Origin: Desulfovibrio piger | Lineage (GTDB): Bacteria; Desulfobacterota; Desulfovibrionia; Desulfovibrionales; Desulfovibrionaceae | Direction: 5' to 3' | Length of the DNA stretch: 64,000 nt | NCBI RefSeq assembly: GCF_951793255.1 | Contig: NZ_OX636706.1 | Location: 1,261,001-1,325,000 of the forward strand | In this document: positions 35,402 to 43,622 of the stretch, one piece after another | Layout of the letters: each line of letters begins with the position of its first letter | How positions within the stretch are numbered: the first letter of the stretch is position 1 | Notes under the pieces: model-generated | Database searches by the model: none | The model's input: only the letters and a program-made list of their open reading frames with translations | What the model was told of the DNA's origin: nothing | Program-made: the position numbers and the translations under genes

Positions 35402-35417
35402 TGGCACTCTTTTTGCT
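35402..35417 (+). promoter_or_regulatory. Sigma-54 (RpoN) promoter of the chaperone-effector operon
   Basis: TGGCAC (35402-35407), five bases, TTGCT (35413-35417): an exact match to the -24/-12 consensus with correct GG-to-GC spacing. Transcription would start near 35428, giving a leader of about 100 nt. Confidence 0.8.
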
Positions 35418-35531
35418 GATTCACTGGTGTAGCCTGTCCGTTGCCAACGCTGTCGGCAGTACCGCCAACATCAGGAACAGGCCGAAAATATCCCCTGAAC
35501 TTCTTTAGACCTCTGCACGGAAGGAGGCATC

Positions 35532-35987
35532 ATGATAAGCCGCGAGACCGCCAACACGCTTCTGGAAGAATTTTCCCGCCAGCAGGAGATCGAGCCTTTG
35601 CAGCTCGATGACGCCAATTACTGCGCCCTGGCTTCGGCCGACGACCATGTGGTGCATCTGCGTTTCGATGAAGGGCAGGGCACGTTCATCGCCTTCGGCA
35701 GCATAGGTACGCTTTCCGAGGATGAGGAAGTGGCCCTGCGGGAACTGCGGGCCCTGCTCACCGCCAACCTCATGTGGCAGGATACCCAGGGCGCCACCAT
35801 CACCCTGGCCCCGGAGAGCGACACCGTGCTGTTGCAGCAGATGTGGCTGCCCGAACAGGCCACGGCGGACAAACTGGATGCCTTCCTGCAATCCTTCGCC
35901 CTGTCGCTGGACTTCTGGACGCAGCGCTGCGCGACCCTGGGCGACACCGTGATGGAGAGCGAGCAGCCCTTTTATGTGAAGGTCTAG
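35532..35987 (+). CDS. CesT-family type III secretion chaperone
   Basis: A 151-residue acidic cytosolic protein matching the Tir-chaperone (CesT/SigE/IpgE) class. It has a short N-terminal helix, an LQLDDANYCALASADDHVVHL-like strand pair (quoted in part), the family core LLTANLMWQDTQGATITLAP near residue 76-95, and a C-terminal helix SLDFWTQRCATL. Such chaperones are dimers that bind the N-terminal region of one effector, keep it secretion-competent and guide it to the type III ATPase. A strong GGAGG site precedes the ATG. The stop lies 10 bp before the effector gene, the standard arrangement of a chaperone with its cognate effector. Controlled by the sigma-54 promoter upstream. Confidence 0.85.
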   Translation: MISRETANTLLEEFSRQQEIEPLQLDDANYCALASADDHVVHLRFDEGQGTFIAFGSIGTLSEDEEVALRELRALLTANLMWQDTQGATITLAPESDTVLLQQMWLPEQATADKLDAFLQSFALSLDFWTQRCATLGDTVMESEQPFYVKV

Positions 35988-35997
35988 GAGGGGAGCC

Positions 35998-38247
35998 ATG
36001 CCTATCGATTCCATAGCCGGCCTGCGCCACCTGAGTCAGGCCCAGGGCAGTTTCGTCCGCCTCGACCAGAGCACGGACAAGCTCCAGACGACGACCGCCA
36101 AGGCCCGTTTCTGGCAGTTGTCGCAACGCAGCCAGGAAAAGGCCGGGAACAGGGCCGCGGCCGAGCGCGTGCGCGACAGCGTCTGCGCCTACTGCGGCAA
36201 GGCCGAGGGCACACGTTTGTTCAACCAGTACATCGGCAAAAAGTCCCTGGAGGGCAAGGCCTTCACCGGCGGCAACCTGTCCAGGCTCCTGGATGCGGCG
36301 GCGGAGCGCAACCTGGCCTGCCTGGGGCGCGGCATGGTGGCCACGGGGCGACGGGCCCTCCGGCCGGAGCTTATGGCGGAGCTGGGCCGGGCCGGTGTGG
36401 ATCCCGACTATTTCGTCAGCCTGGTGAGCCAGGGCGTGCGTCTGGTGGGGAACGATTTCTGGGGGCAGCAGTCCGTTGCCGAGGGCGAGCGGGAGCTTGC
36501 CTCGGTCTCCTGGGCGGTGGACGCCATGCGCAGGGATCTGGACACCTTCCAGGCGGGGCTGCCCGCAGGCGCGGAGGGCGTGGCCGGGGTGCTCCATTGT
36601 CTGGAAGGGCTCAAGGCGCAGCTGGATACCAAGCGGGACATCATGGCCGCCCAGAAGGAGCAGAGCCCCTTCACGGCCGGGAACGTGCGTCTTGCCTTTC
36701 AGCAGACCTATGCCGCCTACGAACGGGTCATAGGGGAACATGTACGCCGGACGGGTGTGGAGCTGGGTACCCTGGATCCCGCTTCGGACAAGGGCATGCG
36801 CCTTGCGGAACGGGCCCGGGATCTCAGCAGGCTGATGGCGGCCATGCAGGACAAGATGACCGATCCGCCCGAGCTGCGTGGCCTGGCCGACGGGGAACGC
36901 GTCCCCGATGCGGTGATGAAGTCCTTCAACGAGCTCCCCGGAGAGCTGGGCAAGGAACTGCACCGGCTGCTGCCCGGCCTGTCGGCGGGGAAGCTGGCCA
37001 GGGAGATCAAGGAGGCCCATATCCAGGTGCTCAACGAGCAGGGCTGGGGCGTCATCCGGCGCGATCTGCAATATCTGGGACGCGGGGGCGCTGGAGTGAC
37101 GGCCACGTCCACTATCACGCCCGCCTGCCATATCGGTGCGGGCGCACAGCCCGGCCCCATCGGCCGGAGCATGGCCCGGCACGGCATCCATGGCGTCTCC
37201 TGCGAGGACAGGGGCCAGCCCAACCATGCCCTGAACCTGGCCCGCACGGAGATCGCCGTGGGCGGCAACACTTTGTTCCGGGGCCTCCGGCACGGTATCA
37301 ACAGCGCCTATTCCATCAAGAATCCCGCGGCCAGACGGGCGGCCAACGCCACCCGCGCCACGGAGATCTTCACGGCGGCCCTGCAAAGCTCCCCGAAGCT
37401 GGCGGACGTCCAGCGCAGGCTGGCGGTGAACCCCGATGCCGTCATCGACCTGCCTTTGCTTTCCACCAGTCTGGTCACGCCTGATGTGCCGCGTGAGATC
37501 TTCGGCACGTCGGAAAAGACCTATCTGGCCGAGCAATGCGCTTCGTGGAAGGATGCCTGCGGGCCTGACGGCACCTGCACGGTGAACGTGGTCCTGCCTG
37601 ACGGGCAGGAAAGGGCGGTCAAGGTCAGGCCGCAGGTGCTCACCTTCAATTTCGGCGTGAACACCGGCGCGCAGGGCGGGCTCCAGGGCCTGATCGGCGG
37701 CTGGGGCACGTCCGACCGGTACAACAGGGAAGCCATGGCCCTGCTTTTCGGGGACGACATGCTCGGCGGGATGGTGGAGACCTATCTTGCGCGGTCGGAC
37801 ATCTCCGCCAGGGACAGGCAGAACATACAGGCCCTGCGCTACGAGATCCACGCGCTCTGGGCCGCCGGAGGCTACAGGATGAGCGGGGCCGACCCCTATC
37901 GCCTGCCTGCGCGTCTGGCCATGCTGGGGCACATCATGGGCATGATGCCGCTGTTCAACTGCAAGAGCGGCAAGGACCGCACCGGGCAGATGGACGTGGC
38001 CTGCAAGACCCTGGCCCTGCAGATGCACGAGAACGGCGGCCTGCTGCCGCCCTTCAATGCCCCGCGCAGCTCCATGGACCAGCAGATCTTCCAGCAGGTG
38101 GCCCTCAACGGCGGCAATCTGGAGATGCAGCGCCTGAACACCGGTCTGGCGGGCTTCAAGACCAAGGGCGTGGCCGGTCTCGATGCCCTGTTCACGGACG
38201 AGGCCAGGGAGATCCACCGGGGCCTCAGCAGCTATGTGAAGGCATAA
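35998..38247 (+). CDS. SopB/SigD/IpgD-like inositol phosphate phosphatase, predicted type III effector
   Basis: A 749-residue protein whose C-terminal half matches the SopB family. FNFGVN is at residues 550-555, and GTSDRYNREA follows. The catalytic NCKSGKDRTGQMD is at 654-666, with the CX5R nucleophile Cys 655 and Arg 661. The trailing IFQQVALNGGNLEMQRLNTG near 697-716 also matches. SopB-type effectors dephosphorylate host phosphoinositides and inositol polyphosphates, altering membranes and Akt signalling. There is no signal peptide, as expected for type III export. About 370 N-terminal residues, mostly helical, have no clear match; SopB is about 560 residues, so this protein is roughly 190 residues longer. 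GGAGG precedes the ATG. A cognate-type chaperone gene sits directly upstream. No secretion apparatus gene is in the window. Confidence 0.88.
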   Translation: MPIDSIAGLRHLSQAQGSFVRLDQSTDKLQTTTAKARFWQLSQRSQEKAGNRAAAERVRDSVCAYCGKAEGTRLFNQYIGKKSLEGKAFTGGNLSRLLDAAAERNLACLGRGMVATGRRALRPELMAELGRAGVDPDYFVSLVSQGVRLVGNDFWGQQSVAEGERELASVSWAVDAMRRDLDTFQAGLPAGAEGVAGVLHCLEGLKAQLDTKRDIMAAQKEQSPFTAGNVRLAFQQTYAAYERVIGEHVRRTGVELGTLDPASDKGMRLAERARDLSRLMAAMQDKMTDPPELRGLADGERVPDAVMKSFNELPGELGKELHRLLPGLSAGKLAREIKEAHIQVLNEQGWGVIRRDLQYLGRGGAGVTATSTITPACHIGAGAQPGPIGRSMARHGIHGVSCEDRGQPNHALNLARTEIAVGGNTLFRGLRHGINSAYSIKNPAARRAANATRATEIFTAALQSSPKLADVQRRLAVNPDAVIDLPLLSTSLVTPDVPREIFGTSEKTYLAEQCASWKDACGPDGTCTVNVVLPDGQERAVKVRPQVLTFNFGVNTGAQGGLQGLIGGWGTSDRYNREAMALLFGDDMLGGMVETYLARSDISARDRQNIQALRYEIHALWAAGGYRMSGADPYRLPARLAMLGHIMGMMPLFNCKSGKDRTGQMDVACKTLALQMHENGGLLPPFNAPRSSMDQQIFQQVALNGGNLEMQRLNTGLAGFKTKGVAGLDALFTDEAREIHRGLSSYVKA

Positions 38248-38303
38248 GGCGTCAGCACGACCAGGCGGTCTTCTCCACGCATCCCTTCTTTTCAAACCTC
38301 ATT

Positions 38304-38329
38304 CAGGGGCGGGCCTCGGCCTGCCCCTG
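38304..38329 (+). terminator. Hairpin after the effector gene
   Basis: Stem CAGGGGC / GCCCCTG with additional inner pairing, about 57 bp past the stop; no strong T-run. Confidence 0.5.
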
Positions 38330-38420
38330 TCGTTTGCTGTCCGTCCCAAATAGCGCCAACCCATGGGGGAGCGTCTTCCCGGGCCTGTGGTGCACCCTTG
38401 TCTCTTTTCCCAACCCGTAT

Positions 38421-38499
38421 GAGCGGTTTTTAAGGGGTGGGGGAGCGCGAGGGGGCGGGGGAACTTTTTTCCGCCAGGAAAAGTTCCCCCGCCCCCTCG
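38421..38499 (-). repeat. Dispersed terminator-like hairpin element, copy D (after asnB)
   Basis: A perfect 21-bp stem (38448-38468 with 38479-38499), AT-rich at the apex, lies 48 bp past the asnB-like stop. It is followed on the minus strand by CTCCCCCACCCCTTAAAAAC and CGCTC, the same tail ending as copy A. Confidence 0.75.
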
Positions 38500-38546
38500 T
38501 CCATCCCGGAAGGCTGCCAGCCGTACCGGGCCTCTTTTTTTATCCG

Positions 38547-40448
38547 TTACATCCCCCGGGCGCGCAGCCAGAGCTGGAGCACGAGCAGCGTCCAGAGCGG
38601 CTTGCGCAGGTCGGCCTTGCCGGAGCAGTGGGCGTCCACCAGGGAGCGCACGGCCTCGGGCCGGAACAGGCCCTGGGCACGCAGGCGCTCGGGAGCGAAA
38701 AGCTCTTCCATGAGCGGACGCATGCGCCCGCGCAGCCAGGCCGCCACGGGGATCTGGAAGCCGCGCTTGTTGCGGTGCAGGATCTCGGGCGGCAGCACGT
38801 CGGTGAAGGCCTTCTTGAGCAGGTATTTGCGCTGGAAACCGTGCAGCTTGTGCCGGATGGGCAGGCGGGCCACATATTCGGCAAAATCCTTGTCCAGGAA
38901 GGGCGCGCGCACTTCCAGCGAGTGGAGCATGGAGCAGCGGTCCACCTTGACCAGGATGTCGTCCAGCATGAACTGGCGGGCATAGACGTGGAAGGCCCGT
39001 GCCAGGGGCGAGGGACCGGCGGGCCAGTGCTCGAACTGCTCCCGCGTGGGCGCGAAGAGGTTCTCGCGGCGCAGGAAGTCGTGGTCGGGCCGGGCCAGCA
39101 GCTCGGCCTGCATCTCGGGCGTGAAGGAGGTGAGCAGGGTCTGCACCCGTTCCCAGGCCGGGGCGTGGGCACCGCGCAAAAAGGTCTCCACCGCCAGACG
39201 GGGATTGATGTATCCGGCCGAAGCGGGCAGGAGCCGGGTCAGGGGCTCGATGACGCCGCGGCGCAGGATGCCGGGGATGGCGTTGTACCATTCGGCGATC
39301 TTGAAGGCGATGTAGTGCTCGTACCCGGCCCAGAGCTCGTCGGCACCGTCGCCGCCCAGGGCCACGGTGACTTTTTCGCGGGTCACGCCCGAAAGCAGCC
39401 AGGTGGGCGCCACCGAGGCGTCGGCCATGGGCACGTCCATGCGGCTGATGATGTTGGGCAGATGCTCGGCGCAGTCCTCGGCCGAGAGCACGCGCTCGTG
39501 ATGGTCGGTGTTCCAGCGCTGGGCCACCACGCGGGCGTAGCGGCTCTCGTCGTAGCTGGCCTCGGTGAAGCCGATGGAAAATGTCTTGATGGGCGTGGAA
39601 GACTGGCGGGCCATGAGACCGGCCACGATGGACGAGTCGATGCCGCCGGAGAGGAAGACCCCCAGGGGCACGTCGCTGACCATGCGGCGGCCCACGGCGC
39701 GGGTGAGCAGCTCGTGCACGTCGGCGCAGATGTCGGCCTCGGAGCGACGGTCGTCCTCATCGGCCGGGGGCAGGTCCCAGTAACGGCGGATGCTCAGGCG
39801 CCCGTCCTCCACCAGCAGCCAGTGCGAGGGCGGCAGGCTCTTGGCCTCGCGGTACATGGTGTCCGGGGTGGGCACGTATTCGTAGGCCAGGTAGCGCATG
39901 ACGGCCTGCGGATCGAGGGTGAGCTCCAGCCCCGGCACGGCGGCCAGGCAGTTGAGCTCCGAGCCGAAGAACAGGCTGCCCTGCTGCAGGGTGTAGAAGA
40001 AGGGCTTTTTGCCGAAGCGGTCACGGGCGCAGAACAGACGGCGGCGGGGAGCATCCCAGAGGGCGAAGGCGAACATGCCGTCGAAGCGCTGGAGGCAGTC
40101 CGTGCCCCAGACGCGGTAGGCCTGGAGGATGACCTCCGTATCGGAGTGGCTGCTGTGGAAGCGGGCGCCCGCCTGCAGCAGTTCCTGCCGGAGTTCGGCA
40201 AAGTTGTAGATCTCGCCGTTGAAGACGATGCAGAGCTCGCCGTCCACGTCCTGCATGGGCTGGCTGCCGCCGGAAAGGTCGATGATGGACAGGCGGCGGT
40301 GCCCCAGGCTGACGGGCCCTTCCTGCCAGATGCCGCTGCCGTCGGGGCCGCGGTAGGTGATGACGTCGGTCATGGCCCGGACATGGGCCCGGGCGTCCTC
40401 GTTCAGGGGCTGGCCGTCAAGACGGCAGATACCGGCTATTCCGCACAT
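38547..40448 (-). CDS. asnB: Asparagine synthase (glutamine-hydrolysing) family protein
   Basis: A 633-residue AsnB-type amidotransferase. It has an N-terminal class II glutaminase domain starting at the catalytic Cys 2 (MCGIAGICRLDG) with RGPDGSGIW and RRLSIIDLSGG motifs. A synthetase domain follows with the PP-loop LGVFLSGGIDSS near residue 265, and GGDGADELWAGYEHY. The family makes asparagine, but members in polysaccharide and natural-product clusters amidate or activate other carboxylates. Position beside a glycosyltransferase and an alpha-oxoamine synthase, and the length and type, favour a cluster-specific role. The short gap (about 250 bp) from the glycosyltransferase contains a hairpin. 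The symbol reflects family rather than proven function. Confidence 0.85.
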   Translation of the reverse strand: MCGIAGICRLDGQPLNEDARAHVRAMTDVITYRGPDGSGIWQEGPVSLGHRRLSIIDLSGGSQPMQDVDGELCIVFNGEIYNFAELRQELLQAGARFHSSHSDTEVILQAYRVWGTDCLQRFDGMFAFALWDAPRRRLFCARDRFGKKPFFYTLQQGSLFFGSELNCLAAVPGLELTLDPQAVMRYLAYEYVPTPDTMYREAKSLPPSHWLLVEDGRLSIRRYWDLPPADEDDRRSEADICADVHELLTRAVGRRMVSDVPLGVFLSGGIDSSIVAGLMARQSSTPIKTFSIGFTEASYDESRYARVVAQRWNTDHHERVLSAEDCAEHLPNIISRMDVPMADASVAPTWLLSGVTREKVTVALGGDGADELWAGYEHYIAFKIAEWYNAIPGILRRGVIEPLTRLLPASAGYINPRLAVETFLRGAHAPAWERVQTLLTSFTPEMQAELLARPDHDFLRRENLFAPTREQFEHWPAGPSPLARAFHVYARQFMLDDILVKVDRCSMLHSLEVRAPFLDKDFAEYVARLPIRHKLHGFQRKYLLKKAFTDVLPPEILHRNKRGFQIPVAAWLRGRMRPLMEELFAPERLRAQGLFRPEAVRSLVDAHCSGKADLRKPLWTLLVLQLWLRARGM

Positions 40449-40645
40449 GGCATATCCACAGGGCGTACCGGAGGTTCAGGCCGCCGGCCGCCGGTTGCAG
40501 GTGTCGGGGAAGGGGCTCCGGCGGAAGACCGTCGCGGAGCGGGGAAAGGGGGATTGTTTGCGTTCCCGGCAGGGGGCGCTGCCGGAGGGAGCGCCGCGGC
40601 TGACCACGGCAGGGCAGCTTTCCGAAAGTGCCCCGGAAAAGAGGG

Positions 40646-40692
40646 CCGGGGAAGGGCCAACTTCCGTACTGGCGGAAGGGCCCCTTCCCCGG
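40646..40692 (-). terminator. Hairpin after the glycosyltransferase gene
   Basis: Outer stem CCGGGGAAGGG / CCCCTTCCCCGG with an inner CTTCCG / CGGAAG pair, starting 11 bp past the stop. It resembles the dispersed hairpin elements but lacks their tail. Confidence 0.6.
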
Positions 40693-40702
40693 TGATCCCT
40701 TT

Positions 40703-41956
40703 CTAAACGTTGGGGCCGTGGGTGGTGCGCCACTGCGTGTACTGTTGGCAGTAGAGATCCTGCAGGGCCGCGATATTGGTCTCGGTATCGAACATGCGGA
40801 AGACGAGCTCGCGCCCGGTCTGGGCCATGCGCAGGGCCGCCTCGCGGTCGGAGAGCATGCGGCGGATGGCATCGGCCAGGGCGGCGGGATCGCGCTGGGG
40901 GATGAGGTAGCCGGTCTCGCCGTTGCGGATGACCTCGCCCACGCCGCAGACATCGGTGGCCACCACGGGCATGCCGCAGGAAAGGGCCTCCATGATGACG
41001 TTGGGGATGCCGTCGCGGTCGCCGTTGGTGTGCACCACGCTGGGCACCACCAGCATGTCGTGCTCTTCCATGAAGGTACGGATGCGGTCATTGGGCACGA
41101 AGCCCGGCATGTCCACCAGATCTTCCAGATGCAGGCGCTTGCGCATCTCCACCAGCTTGCGCTTCCAGTTGCCGTCGCCCACCAGGGTCAGACGCACGGG
41201 GAAGCCGTCGTCACGCAGACGGGCCATGGCCGTGAGCAGCTCGGGGAAGCCCTTGGTGCGGGCAAAGCGGCCGATGGCCAGCAGGCGGTAGGGCTTCTGG
41301 AAGGGAGCGCGGCAATCCACGCGGCGGCCCAGGGTCAGGCCGTTGTAGATGACGTGCACCTTGTCCTTCTGTCCGGCGGGGCAGAAGCTCTGGAGCCAGG
41401 GCTTGTTGGCCATGTTGTTGGTGCGGATGAAGATGGCGTCGCGCGATTTTTCGGCCAGGATGCCGTCCTGCGGGTAGATGTCGCCCGCGCGGCCGGTGAA
41501 GGCGAAGGGGATGCCCGACAGGCGCGAGGCCACCCAGACGGCGGTGGCGGGCCCGTTGCCCCAGGAGGAGTGCAAAAGCTCGATGCCGTCGCGCTGGGCT
41601 TCTTCGGCCAGCAGGAAACCGGCCAGGAAACACCAGAGGTTCTCGGCATAGGCCTCCAGATTGCGCATCTTGCGGAACAGGCCGCGACGCATCAGGGTCT
41701 TGACGGTCTCGCGGTCGCGTTTCCAGGCGCGCCAGAAGGCCTTGAGCAGGCGCAGGGTCGCCACGGAGCCGAAGCGTTTGATGGGCCCGGCGTAATTCTT
41801 CATCTCGTCGCTGCAACCGCGCAGCTTCTCGCCGTACATGGTGTAGACGCGGATATCCATGCCGCGCTGGACCAGCTGCTGGATCTCACGGAAGACGAAG
41901 GTCTCGGAGGAGAGGGGGAACCAGAGCAGCACATAGGCCATACGGGGGGACAGCAT
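40703..41956 (-). CDS. Family-4-type glycosyltransferase
   Basis: A 417-residue GT-B fold retaining glycosyltransferase of the GT4 type. Its N-terminal acceptor domain has the colanic-acid-transferase-like start MAYVLLWFPLSSETFVFREI. The C-terminal nucleotide-sugar domain has LLAIGRFARTKGFPELLTA, LTLVGDGNWKRKLVEM and the donor-binding EALSCGMPVVATDVCGVGEVI region (quoted in part). It probably adds a sugar to a lipid-linked or small-molecule acceptor on the cytoplasmic face. A GAGG ribosome site favours the ATG at 41956 over one five codons later. The terminator of the oxoamine synthase gene lies just upstream, so expression is partly separate or by read-through. Confidence 0.85.
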   Translation of the reverse strand: MLSPRMAYVLLWFPLSSETFVFREIQQLVQRGMDIRVYTMYGEKLRGCSDEMKNYAGPIKRFGSVATLRLLKAFWRAWKRDRETVKTLMRRGLFRKMRNLEAYAENLWCFLAGFLLAEEAQRDGIELLHSSWGNGPATAVWVASRLSGIPFAFTGRAGDIYPQDGILAEKSRDAIFIRTNNMANKPWLQSFCPAGQKDKVHVIYNGLTLGRRVDCRAPFQKPYRLLAIGRFARTKGFPELLTAMARLRDDGFPVRLTLVGDGNWKRKLVEMRKRLHLEDLVDMPGFVPNDRIRTFMEEHDMLVVPSVVHTNGDRDGIPNVIMEALSCGMPVVATDVCGVGEVIRNGETGYLIPQRDPAALADAIRRMLSDREAALRMAQTGRELVFRMFDTETNIAALQDLYCQQYTQWRTTHGPNV

Positions 41957-41988
41957 AGGGACCTCGGATGGGCAGGATGTTGGGGAAG

Positions 41989-42017
41989 AAAAAAAAGGCC
42001 GGGCAGGGTGCCCGGCC
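41989..42017 (-). terminator. Terminator of the alpha-oxoamine synthase gene
   Basis: A 9-bp stem GGCCGGGCA / TGCCCGGCC with eight T on the minus strand. It lies only 33 bp before the glycosyltransferase start. Confidence 0.85.
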
Positions 42018-42034
42018 TCGTGCTGTGCGACAGA

Positions 42035-43324
42035 CTAGGCGTTCTGTTCGTCCTGGTGCTCGCGGCGGAATTTCTCCACGATCTCCCGGGCCACGGGGAT
42101 CTCTTCGACCACGGTGTCGATGGTCTTGCGGATCTGCTCTTCCGTGTGGGAGGCGGAAAGGAAGAAGCGCAGGCGGGCGGCGCCTTCCTTCACGGCGGGG
42201 AAGGTGATGGGCATCACATAGATGCCGCGGGCAAAGAGGCGGGTGGCCAGGAAGCCGCTGACCATGGAGTCGCCCACCATGATGGGCACGATGGCGTAGC
42301 CCTGGGCGGCGCCGGTATCCAGGCCCTTTTCCTGGGCGTAGTTGAGGAAGAACTGGGAGATCTTCTGCAGCTTGTGCACGCGCTCGGGCTCACGCTGCAT
42401 GAGTTCCAGGGCCTTGTGGCAGGCAGCGGCCACGATGGGAGGCATGCCCACGCTGAAGACGAAGCCCGGGGAACCGTACTTGAGGTATTCCACCAGCTCC
42501 TTGCGACCGGCGATGAAACCGCCGCAACCGCACATGGCCTTGCTGAGGGTGCTCATCCACATGTCCACTTCGTTGGCGTCGATGCCGAAGTATTCGTGCA
42601 CGCCGCGGCCGGTGGCGCCCAGCACACCAAAGGAGTGGGCCTCGTCCACCAGCAGCATGCAGTCGTACTTCTTCTTCAGCTCGATGATGCGCGGCAGGTC
42701 GGGGATGTTGCCGTCCATGCTGAACAGGCCTTCGGTGACGATGCAGGCGCGCTTGTGCTTGCCGCGGTGCTCCTTGAGCATCTTCTCCAGGGCATCGCAG
42801 TCGTTGTGCTCGTAGGCGTAGCGGTCGGCGCCGGAAAGGCGGGCGCCCTGCATCAGGGAGTTGTGGGCGAGACCGTCATAGAAGATGGCGTCGCGGTGAC
42901 CGAAAAGGAAACCCAGGGTGGAGACGTTGGTGGCGTGGCCGCTCACATAGGCGATGCAGTCCTCGACACCGTAGAAGTCGGCCAGGGCGCGCTCGAGCTG
43001 GCGATGGGGCGGACGTTCGCCCCCCACCAGGCGGCTGGCGCCGGCGGAGCTGCCGAAGACCTTGGCGGCTTCGGTGACGGCTTCGGTGATCTCGGGATGG
43101 GTATTGAGGTCCAGATAGTCGTAGGTGGAGAAGTTGATGTACTCCTTGCCATTGATCACCGTGGTGGCCTTAGCCGCCCGCTCGTGGCACAGGAAGAGCG
43201 GGTTTTCCATGCCCATCTTGGCACCCATTTCCACCATGCGCTCAAACGACAGTTTGGAGCGCAACCGTGTGAAACTGCTGGTGCCGCTCTCCTGGGCGTT
43301 CTGGCTGGAGTGGTTTTCTTTCAT
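42035..43324 (-). CDS. Alpha-oxoamine synthase family PLP enzyme
   Basis: A 429-residue fold-type I PLP enzyme of the family of BioF, Kbl, HemA, serine palmitoyltransferase, CqsA and SptA. These enzymes condense an acyl thioester with an amino acid with loss of CO2. Key residues are seen: GSSAGASRLVGGERPPHRQLE, with the substrate-binding His pattern; the VDEAHSFG Asp 227 and His 230; and the PLP lysine at about 262 in STLSKAMCGCGG. The last motif departs from the usual TxSKAxG. The N-terminal extension of about 25 residues and the neighbouring ACP-bearing megasynthase suggest an acyl-ACP donor. GAGAGGA precedes the ATG. It is the first gene of the minus arm. The product could be an amino-ketone, sphingoid-like base or sulfonolipid precursor; which is unknown. 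Confidence 0.85.
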   Translation of the reverse strand: MKENHSSQNAQESGTSSFTRLRSKLSFERMVEMGAKMGMENPLFLCHERAAKATTVINGKEYINFSTYDYLDLNTHPEITEAVTEAAKVFGSSAGASRLVGGERPPHRQLERALADFYGVEDCIAYVSGHATNVSTLGFLFGHRDAIFYDGLAHNSLMQGARLSGADRYAYEHNDCDALEKMLKEHRGKHKRACIVTEGLFSMDGNIPDLPRIIELKKKYDCMLLVDEAHSFGVLGATGRGVHEYFGIDANEVDMWMSTLSKAMCGCGGFIAGRKELVEYLKYGSPGFVFSVGMPPIVAAACHKALELMQREPERVHKLQKISQFFLNYAQEKGLDTGAAQGYAIVPIMVGDSMVSGFLATRLFARGIYVMPITFPAVKEGAARLRFFLSASHTEEQIRKTIDTVVEEIPVAREIVEKFRREHQDEQNA

Positions 43325-43355
43325 TCCGGATCCTCTCAGATATAGTATAAAAACC

Positions 43356-43375
43356 GTACGTTACAGGTGACGTAC
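43356..43375. promoter_or_regulatory. GTACGT-N8-ACGTAC dyad in the divergent control region
   Basis: A 20-bp dyad lies directly upstream of a minus-strand TATACT (-10-like, 43345-43350) that would serve the oxoamine synthase gene. Within it CTGTACGT and CTGTAACGT repeat directly. It is a plausible operator for the cluster. Confidence 0.5.
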
Positions 43376-43524
43376 AGTAAACGTTCCGGGCAAACTGCCC
43401 GTAAAAATTGTTTTTAACGGCTAACCATATCCCAAGAGTTCCACCAAGGCAAGCGAGAAAGCCTCGCGGTTGGCGCGGGCTGGACAAGCGGCCTGAGATG
43501 GCCTAAAATTTGCTTTTAACATTG

Positions 43525-43533
43525 TGATAGAAT
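43525..43533 (+). promoter_or_regulatory. Extended -10 promoter of the megasynthase operon
   Basis: TGATAGAAT matches an extended -10 (TGn TAnAAT). Transcription would start near 43540, and the leader would include a CCGCGG(C) hairpin (43536-43558). This argues against a GTG start at 43524. Confidence 0.45.
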
Positions 43534-43622
43534 GGCCGCGGCTCCCCTGGGCCGCGGGCTGTACATACCGGACCCCTCCGGGTCCCTTACCCGCCGGTGG
43601 CGGTATTCCCGGTATCCTTACG

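Noticed and set aside
35143..35508. A 121-codon open frame in the gap before the chaperone gene
   Set aside because: It covers the sigma-54 promoter and inverted repeat, lacks a ribosome site and looks like random GC-rich translation.
43524..43622. GTG start for the megasynthase at 43524
   Set aside because: It falls inside the predicted extended -10 promoter, has no ribosome site, and the added residues show no family similarity.
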